A stretch of DNA of 10,963 nt, taken from RYN-433 sp036558265. GTDB lineage: Bacteria > Planctomycetota > Phycisphaerae > Tepidisphaerales > Tepidisphaeraceae. The notes under the pieces are model-generated. The model was not told the DNA's origin, ran no database searches, and was given only the letters and a program-made list of their open reading frames with translations. The stretch is taken from NCBI GenBank assembly GCA_036558265.1, contig DATBFY010000734.1:1-10963 (forward strand). The letters are read 5' to 3'. A program made the position numbers and the translations under genes. How positions within the stretch are numbered: position 1 is the first letter of the stretch; every line of letters begins with the position of its first letter. Shown here piece by piece: positions 6,271 through 10,963 of the stretch.

Positions 6271-7404
6271 TCAAGCCGCCGCCGCCGTCGCTTTCGCGTT
6301 CAGCATCTGCGCCAGCCCGGTCAGGCTCGTGCTGATCTCCGACCGCGGCGCCCGGATCACCACCGGCTCGCCGAAGTTGATCGACTCGATCGCGTTCTTG
6401 AAGTCGTTGGGCACCAGCCACGAGATCTTCAATCCCAGCGCCCGCTCGACCTCTTCGGGGTCGATGTCCCACCCCTTCTTCACGTAGCGGTTCACGACGA
6501 TCTTCATCTTGCTCGACTCGATCCCCATCCGCCGCAGCGCGCCGACGAACCGCTCGGCGTTCTTGGCGGACGGGACGTTGAGCTGCATGACGATCACGTT
6601 CACGTCCGCCGCGGCGATTGCCGCCGCGTACACCGGGTCGATGCTCATCATCGAGTCGAGCACCACGTAATCGAACATCCGTCCGACCATGCCCATGAGG
6701 CGGCCGAAGCCCGCGTGCGTCACGCGCTGCGTGTCCTCGGGCAGCTCGGGCCGGCTCAGGATGCCCAGGCCGCTCTTGCCGTGCCGCGCCAGGGCGTTGT
6801 CCAGAAGCTGCATGTCCAGCGCCGCCGTCTGGTCCATCACGTCCGCGATCGTGTACCGCGGCCGCAGGTCGAAGTAGCTCGCCACCCCGCCGCGCACCAG
6901 GTCCAGATCCAACAGCGCCGTCTTGCCGGTCTTGGCCATCGACGCCGCCACGTTGCACGCGATCGTCGTCGAGCCGCACCCGCCCATCGTCGGGATCACG
7001 TGGATGACCTTGGCCTTTTTTCCCATCCCGTAGGTGCCGGCGACGCGCTCGATCGCCGACGCGAACTTCTCCGACTGGATCGGCAGCGGGATGAACTCCT
7101 TCACCCCCAGGTGCATCGCCTCCATCAGCAGGTGCGCGTCCATCAACTGCGACAGCACGAAGAAGCTGATCGTCGGGAACTGCCGCGGCAGGTGCCCGAT
7201 GCGCTTGAGCGTCTCGTGCGCGTTCGGATCCAGGTTGATCACCACGAGCTGCGCCGCGTCCGCACGCTGGAGCAGCGTCCCCAGCGGCTCGACCCCCGGG
7301 AGCTGCTGCGACACGTGGACCCCGTGCTGGGTCAGGAACGCGGTCATCTCCGACCGGTTGTTCGCGTCCGGATCGATCACGATGGCATTGAGCTGAACAA
7401 ACAT
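6271..7404 (-). CDS. tadZ: TadZ / CpaE, MinD/ParA-like Tad localisation protein
   Basis: The protein has 377 residues. An N-terminal receiver-like domain (about 1-120) is followed by a ParA/MinD-type ATPase fold (about 130-370), the architecture of TadZ/CpaE, which places the Tad machine at the pole. The P-loop reads PTMGGCGSTT (138-147). Both lysines of the ParA signature KGGxGKT are replaced (Met140 and Ser145). The A' region ALLDLDLVRGG (163-173) and Walker B FDYVVLDS (244-251) remain. In the receiver domain the phospho-acceptor position after beta-3 (LVVIN) is Asn57, and the beta-5 lysine is missing, so it is a pseudo-receiver. These losses are known trends in TadZ. The ATG start has GAGGGA 8 nt upstream. 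It is flanked by the secretin gene (43 nt) and tadA (40 nt). Confidence 0.95.
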   Translation of the reverse strand: MFVQLNAIVIDPDANNRSEMTAFLTQHGVHVSQQLPGVEPLGTLLQRADAAQLVVINLDPNAHETLKRIGHLPRQFPTISFFVLSQLMDAHLLMEAMHLGVKEFIPLPIQSEKFASAIERVAGTYGMGKKAKVIHVIPTMGGCGSTTIACNVAASMAKTGKTALLDLDLVRGGVASYFDLRPRYTIADVMDQTAALDMQLLDNALARHGKSGLGILSRPELPEDTQRVTHAGFGRLMGMVGRMFDYVVLDSMMSIDPVYAAAIAAADVNVIVMQLNVPSAKNAERFVGALRRMGIESSKMKIVVNRYVKKGWDIDPEEVERALGLKISWLVPNDFKNAIESINFGEPVVIRAPRSEISTSLTGLAQMLNAKATAAAA

Positions 7405-7447
7405 GTCAGTCGTCCCTCACGCGTCGGGCGCCACTCATCACTCGGCA

Positions 7448-9229
7448 CTATTCGTCGTCCCCTTCGACGGGCGTATACCCGTACTCGCCCTTGAAGCGCG
7501 GCGGCGCCTCGCCCTGGCTGTGCGGCTCCGGCGTCGCCTTCACCGCGCGCTTGGGATCGCCGCCCGGCGAGCCGATGTCGCGACGCCAGAACAGGTCGCC
7601 CTCCGTCGGGTGATGCCACTTCTCGCCGGGCAAGAGCGGCACCTGCGCCGGGTTCATCGCCTCCACCACGCGCGGCGTGACGATCACCACCAGCTCCGTC
7701 TCCTTACGCTGGTACCGCACGCTCCGGAACAACGCCCCGATCACCGGCATGTCGCCCAGGAGAGGCGTCACGTCCTTGCTCGACGACACGTTGTTGTTCA
7801 ACAGCCCCGCCAGCGCCAGCGTCTGACCCTCATGCATCTCCACGGTCGTCTCCAGCTTCCGCTGGGTCAGCCCGGGGATCACGAACCCGTTGAACTTCAC
7901 CGCCGTCGTGAAATCCAGGTCTGAAACTTCCGGCGCGCACTTGAGACGGATGCGGCCATCGCCGAGCACGACCGGCACGAACCGCAGCTTCACGCCGAAC
8001 GTCCGGTACTCGATCGTGATCGCCGTTCCGCCAGCGCCCGTGCCACCGCCCTGCGTTACCGGGATCGGGAACTCGCCGCCCGCGATGAAGCTCGCCTCGT
8101 TGCCGCTGGTCGTCGTCAAATTTGGCTCGGCGAGCACCCGCAGCAGGTTGTTGGACCGCAACGCCGAGATGAAGTACCAGATCGCCTCGTCACCCACCAA
8201 CGCCCGCCCGAACACGCTCACGGCCGGCGTCGGGGGCGGCACGCCCAGCAGGATCGATCCCTTCTGCTCACCCTCGACGATCGAAAGCGGGCTGACCTGT
8301 CCGATGTTGCTCCCGCCCAGTCCGCGCCCGTCCGTGTAGCCCAGGTTGACGCCCAGCGCCGTCGTCGCCGACCGCGAGACCTCCGCGAAGCGCACCTGCA
8401 GCATCACCTGCTGACCACCCGACACTTCCAGGAAGTTCAGCACCTTCGGCGCGAACGGCTGCGCCAGTTGCACCGCCTGTTCCGCCTCCAGCACGCTGCT
8501 GACGCGCCCCTTCAGTACGATCTGTCCCCCGCCAACCACCGTCACGTCGATCTTGCTCCCCGGGAACATCTGCTTGAGCTGGTCCTGCAGCGTCCCCACG
8601 TCCGCCTGCACCGCCAGGTCCACCACCTGCGAGCGGTCGTCGTCGTCCCAGACGATGAGCTGCGTGGTCCCCGGCTTCTTGGCCGTCACCAGCAGGCTGT
8701 TCGGACCGATCGCGTTGATGTCCGCCACGTCCGGCGCGCCGACGCTCACCCGCTTGTACGCCGACCGCGTCGAGAGCACCGTGCTCTTGTTCATCAGCAG
8801 CGACAACTTTCCATCCCGCAGCCCCTGCGTGATCAACGCCACCCCGTCCGAGGGTGTTCCCGCCGCCGCGTCCGCGTTGACGCTCGCCAGCGCGACTTCC
8901 TTCCCACCCGCCTTGGCGCCGCGCACCGCGTTCGAGCTCCGGTATCCGGTCAGCGCGCGTGCCGAAGGCGCCGGCGTCCTGACGATTGGGGACGGCCTGG
9001 CCCCCTCGTCCGCCGACGCTTCGCTCGCGGGCAACTCGCACACGATGCCACCCGCCAGGTCAATCGTCCGCGGCGAGGCGTCCGCACGTCCGGTCCGGTC
9101 CACCGCCGCCACCAGCGCGATCGCCGCGATGATCAGTCCGATCCCCACGTAGCGGTCGTGGCGTGCCATTCCCGCCCCGCGCCGCCGCGACGTTGTGCGA
9201 CCATTCTTGTTATCCGTTTCACCCGTCAT
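7448..9229 (-). CDS. cpaC: CpaC / RcpA, Tad outer-membrane secretin
   Basis: The protein has 593 residues and forms the outer-membrane channel for the pilus. A membrane/signal segment (about 27-43) leads to a variable Ala/Pro linker. The CpaC N-terminal domain follows at about 142-208 (LSLLMNKSTVLSTRSAYKRV...DVADINAIGPNSLLVTAK). A BON-like domain lies at about 215-268, containing GQIVLKGRVSS. The secretin domain is at about 340-522: VLAEPNLTTTSGNEASFIAGG with GEFPIP, then DVTPLLGDMPVIGALF and ELVVIVTPRVV. The C-terminal NPAQVPLLPGEKW segment is typical of CpaC/RcpA. I chose ATG 9229 because AGGAAGG lies 7 nt upstream. This leaves a 26-residue basic N-region; an internal ATG at 9169 would give a more usual 30-residue signal peptide ending near RADA. 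The longer GTG form at 9265 is not supported. Confidence 0.95.
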   Translation of the reverse strand: MTGETDNKNGRTTSRRRGAGMARHDRYVGIGLIIAAIALVAAVDRTGRADASPRTIDLAGGIVCELPASEASADEGARPSPIVRTPAPSARALTGYRSSNAVRGAKAGGKEVALASVNADAAAGTPSDGVALITQGLRDGKLSLLMNKSTVLSTRSAYKRVSVGAPDVADINAIGPNSLLVTAKKPGTTQLIVWDDDDRSQVVDLAVQADVGTLQDQLKQMFPGSKIDVTVVGGGQIVLKGRVSSVLEAEQAVQLAQPFAPKVLNFLEVSGGQQVMLQVRFAEVSRSATTALGVNLGYTDGRGLGGSNIGQVSPLSIVEGEQKGSILLGVPPPTPAVSVFGRALVGDEAIWYFISALRSNNLLRVLAEPNLTTTSGNEASFIAGGEFPIPVTQGGGTGAGGTAITIEYRTFGVKLRFVPVVLGDGRIRLKCAPEVSDLDFTTAVKFNGFVIPGLTQRKLETTVEMHEGQTLALAGLLNNNVSSSKDVTPLLGDMPVIGALFRSVRYQRKETELVVIVTPRVVEAMNPAQVPLLPGEKWHHPTEGDLFWRRDIGSPGGDPKRAVKATPEPHSQGEAPPRFKGEYGYTPVEGDDE

Positions 9230-9236
9230 GACGCTA

Positions 9237-9243
9237 CCTTCCT
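9237..9243 (-). promoter_or_regulatory. Ribosome binding site deciding the secretin start
   Basis: On the minus strand AGGAAGG lies 7 nt before ATG 9229. It is the best Shine-Dalgarno match in the neighbourhood and favours this start over the upstream GTG at 9265. The alternative ATG at 9169 has only a GGGCGGGA-like stretch directly before it. Confidence 0.7.
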
Positions 9244-9284
9244 GTCTGGCGCGCGCTCGGTCCATTCGATCGACCCCGCCGTCG

Positions 9285-10292
9285 TTAACGCTCCGACGGC
9301 ACGACCTTCTCCACTTCCGACGCGCCCCCCGCCGTGATCGGACCGGTGTTCCCCAGGTTTACCCGTACGCTCGTGGACGCGCCCCCGCGGATCACTTCCA
9401 CCTCCCGGTAATTGGGCGCCGCCGGTTGCTGATCGATCACCGGAACCGAAACGGGCTCGACCTCCGCCGGACGCGTCGTCGGCAGGTTGCCCAGGAGGAT
9501 CTGCGCCAGGACCCCCCCCAGCGTCTGCGTCTCCTTGTCGTCTCCGCCCCGCAGTTCCGCCACGGTCACGCCACGACCCGGCACCGGCAGGTTGTCCGAT
9601 CCGTTCCGCAGCACCAGCCGCGGGGTGCCCATGTGGCTTGCCAGGTCGATCGCCTCCGCCTGCGCCGCCGTCGCCAGCAACGTCACCGTCTTGGCCGCCG
9701 CCGTCTCCGGCTCGACCCCGGCCGCCCCGCCGGGCGCCGCGGGCGCCGCCGAGACCGTGCTCACCCGCCGCCCCACCGCCAGCACCTGGAGGTTTTCCAC
9801 GATCGTCTTGGCGACCAGCGCCGTCTCGTCCAGCTTGCCCTGCTGGATCGTCTGCACGACGTCCACGCGGCAACCGGGGGTCAGGAGGCCGGCAACGCCC
9901 GACACCTCGTTGACCTCCACCGTCACCGCGCGCATCCCCGCCGGCACCATCGCCTGCACGCCACCCGCCGAGCCCTTGGGCGCCAGCACCGTGCTCAGCA
10001 CCGGCTGGCCCTTGACCACCTGCGCCGTCACGACGCGCCCGACCACGTCCGACGGGTTGCCGAACGTCAGCGACGTCGGCACCGCGTCCGCGGGCATGTC
10101 CTTGACCACCACCTCCGAGTCCTTGATCGACGATCCGGGCGCAAGGTCTTCCTTGGCGATGACGACCTTGGTCATCTTCACGTTCGCGCCCGCCCCCTGA
10201 CGGCTTTTGAGCATCATGTCCCGCCCGACCTTCGCCGCCACGCCGCCCAGGGCAAGCGCGACCGCCAGCGGAACTACCGTTTTCCAGTTCAT
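9285..10292 (-). CDS. cpaB: CpaB / RcpC, SAF-domain Tad pilus assembly protein
   Basis: The 335-residue protein begins MNWKTVVPLAVALALGGVAA, a signal-anchor for export with the rest in the periplasm. The SAF domain (about 42-105) has VVIAKEDLAPGSSIKDSEVV, then KGQPVLSTVLAP. The RcpC/CpaB core domain follows (about 112-235) with VPAGMRAVTVEVNEVSGVAGL and GCRVDVVQT, plus the VENLQVLAVGRRV strand. The C-terminal tail (about 250-335) is Pro/Gly-rich and variable. CpaB/RcpC works with the secretin; SAF domains are associated with sugar or peptidoglycan contact, which is inference here. The ATG at 10292 is preferred to the ATG at 10310 because GGGAG (10302-10298) lies 5 nt upstream and the shorter form has a normal signal. 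It is the first gene of the operon, 55 nt before the secretin start. Confidence 0.95.
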   Translation of the reverse strand: MNWKTVVPLAVALALGGVAAKVGRDMMLKSRQGAGANVKMTKVVIAKEDLAPGSSIKDSEVVVKDMPADAVPTSLTFGNPSDVVGRVVTAQVVKGQPVLSTVLAPKGSAGGVQAMVPAGMRAVTVEVNEVSGVAGLLTPGCRVDVVQTIQQGKLDETALVAKTIVENLQVLAVGRRVSTVSAAPAAPGGAAGVEPETAAAKTVTLLATAAQAEAIDLASHMGTPRLVLRNGSDNLPVPGRGVTVAELRGGDDKETQTLGGVLAQILLGNLPTTRPAEVEPVSVPVIDQQPAAPNYREVEVIRGGASTSVRVNLGNTGPITAGGASEVEKVVPSER

Positions 10293-10297
10293 AAGCG

Positions 10298-10320
10298 CTC
10301 CCGTCCGCAAGAATGCGGAC
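10298..10320 (-). promoter_or_regulatory. Leader hairpin abutting the cpaB ribosome binding site
   Basis: The minus-strand leader carries a perfect 7-bp stem, GTCCGCA (10320-10314) and TGCGGAC (10309-10303), around the tetraloop TTCT. It is followed at once by GGGAG (10302-10298), the Shine-Dalgarno of cpaB. The stem would sit directly against the ribosome landing site. It could protect the 5' end or tune initiation, or it could be a remnant of a terminator; no U-tract follows it. Confidence 0.5.
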
Positions 10321-10352
10321 TCCGCTACAACTGTCGTCCAGAACCAACGCCC

Positions 10353-10381
10353 GGTTTAGGCTCCCTATCCGTTTGCGTCAC
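10353..10381 (-). promoter_or_regulatory. Weak sigma-70-like promoter candidate for the cpaB operon
   Basis: Between the upstream terminator and cpaB, the minus strand has GTGACG (10381-10376) and TAAACC (10358-10353) separated by 17 nt. These are poor matches to TTGACA and TATAAT. A promoter is expected in this interval because the preceding transcript appears to terminate at 10391-10422, but this exact site is a guess. Confidence 0.2.
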
Positions 10382-10390
10382 CCTCACCCC

Positions 10391-10422
10391 CATAAAACAA
10401 AAGGCCGCACTCTAATGCGGCC
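10391..10422 (-). terminator. Intrinsic terminator after the TadE-like gene
   Basis: The minus strand has a 7-bp stem, GGCCGCA (10422-10416) and TGCGGCC (10409-10403), with a 6-nt loop, followed directly by TTTTGTTTTATG (10402-10391). This is a classic GC stem plus U-tract. It lies about 35 nt after the stop of the TadE-like gene and about 100 nt before cpaB, so it splits the locus into two transcripts. Confidence 0.88.
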
Positions 10423-10457
10423 GCCGATAACTCGGACTGGGTGGCGCTCCCGGCGCT

Positions 10458-10931
10458 TCAGCCTTCCTTCCGCATCACCGTCGCGCCCTTCACCACCTTG
10501 GCGGGGCTGATCCCGCCCAGCGACTCGGGCAGCGGGTGAACCCCCACCGACCCCCACGTGCACTGCACCTGCACCTGGATCGGCGTGCCCGCCGTCGCCG
10601 ACGAGACGTCCAGCGCCTTGCCGCCGGTATCGGTGACCGACACGCTGTACCCCGTCTTGTCCAGGCCCGCCGACTTCATCAGGCTCGTCACCGCATCGGT
10701 CACGTTCTGGCTGGTCGCCCCGGGGAGGATCGCCGCCCGCGCCCCCTCGCGCGCCGCGGCCTGCAGGTTGTGCTTGACGAAGAAGAAATAGCCGTATTCG
10801 ACGATGCCGAAGCTCAACCCCAGCAGCAGCGTCATCACGAAGAACGTGTCCAGCACCGAGCTGCCGCGCCGATTCCGCGAGCGCCGCCGCCGCTGACCAT
10901 CTCGTCCGTCAACCAAGCCGGGCCATTTCAT
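10458..10931 (-). CDS. TadE-like minor pseudopilin
   Basis: The protein has 157 residues with a TadE-like domain. A strongly basic leader (RRRRSRNRRG, 14-23) is followed by a prepilin-type hydrophobic helix (about 26-50) and KHNLQAAAREGARAAILPG, the conserved TadE/TadG sequence. By family analogy the prepilin peptidase TadV would cut after Gly23, leaving SSVLD, so the +5 residue is Asp28 rather than the usual Glu. The C-terminal part (about 72-157) is a variable beta-rich region with one Cys (124). TadE-type pseudopilins are minor subunits needed for Flp pilus biogenesis. I chose ATG 10931 because GGAGGT lies 4 nt upstream; the GTG at 10943 overlaps that site. The gene is on the same strand as cpaB but ends at its own terminator. 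Other Tad pilin genes may lie upstream, beyond the window. Confidence 0.85.
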   Translation of the reverse strand: MKWPGLVDGRDGQRRRRSRNRRGSSVLDTFFVMTLLLGLSFGIVEYGYFFFVKHNLQAAAREGARAAILPGATSQNVTDAVTSLMKSAGLDKTGYSVSVTDTGGKALDVSSATAGTPIQVQVQCTWGSVGVHPLPESLGGISPAKVVKGATVMRKEG

Positions 10932-10935
10932 ATCC

Positions 10936-10941
10936 ACCTCC
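10936..10941 (-). promoter_or_regulatory. Ribosome binding site of the TadE-like gene
   Basis: GGAGGT on the minus strand lies 4 nt before ATG 10931. It is a near-perfect anti-16S match and supports this start rather than GTG 10943, which would fall upstream of it. Confidence 0.65.
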
Positions 10942-10963
10942 ACCGCGTCAGGATCACGATCGC

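Noticed and set aside
9195..10415. A 406-codon plus-strand frame opposite cpaB
   Set aside because: Its composition is Arg/His-rich and has no recognisable motif; it is a shadow of cpaB. The same holds for the plus-strand frames opposite the secretin and tadZ.

Overview
The window is GC-rich and densely coded. Its main content is a Tad (tight adherence / Flp-type IV pilus) assembly locus on the minus strand, from the right edge to about 2.1 kb. Two plus-strand genes lie to the left of it. The organism cannot be named from sequence alone. High G+C with strong third-position GC bias, a Tad cluster in the order cpaB-cpaC-tadZ-tadA-tadB-tadC, lipoproteins pointing to an outer membrane, and a 'cacagataacggcggatgaacacggatgtg' type intergenic repeat together suggest a diderm environmental bacterium, most likely a planctomycete (Phycisphaerae-like). 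This is inference.

Layout, left to right. Positions 1-1208 (+) hold the 3' part of a zinc-dependent M16 peptidase. Positions 1209-1292 hold a short dispersed-type repeat with an inverted-repeat core. Positions 1293-1952 (+) hold an unrecognised protein with two membrane segments. Positions 1953-2115 are the convergent intergenic region, with a strong minus-strand intrinsic terminator (1976-2019) and a second structured element (2057-2105). The minus-strand operon then reads from right to left: cpaB/rcpC (10292-9285), the cpaC/rcpA secretin (9229-7448), tadZ/cpaE (7404-6271), tadA/cpaF ATPase (6230-4722), tadB (4718-3759), tadC (3710-2757) and a small glycine-tailed lipoprotein (2697-2116). 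Upstream, and separated by its own terminator (10391-10422), is a single TadE-like pseudopilin gene (10931-10458).

How the genes fit together. TadA is the hexameric ATPase that powers pilus assembly. TadB and TadC are the inner-membrane platform proteins it acts on. TadZ places the machine in the cell. CpaC/RcpA is the outer-membrane secretin. CpaB/RcpC is the SAF-domain periplasmic partner of the secretin. The terminal lipoprotein sits where a pilotin or CpaD-like outer-membrane lipoprotein would be useful, and its middle region loosely resembles the CpaD/OmpA fold. The TadE-like protein is a prepilin-type minor subunit. The major pilin (Flp), the prepilin peptidase (TadV/CpaA) and TadG are not in this window.

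This is mostly a recognisable system rather than a new one. The points worth a second look are the unassigned lipoprotein, loss of both ATPase lysines and of the receiver aspartate in TadZ, Asp in place of Glu at the +5 position of the pseudopilin, a hairpin abutting the cpaB ribosome binding site, the structured 3' end of the operon, and the unknown two-TM protein.
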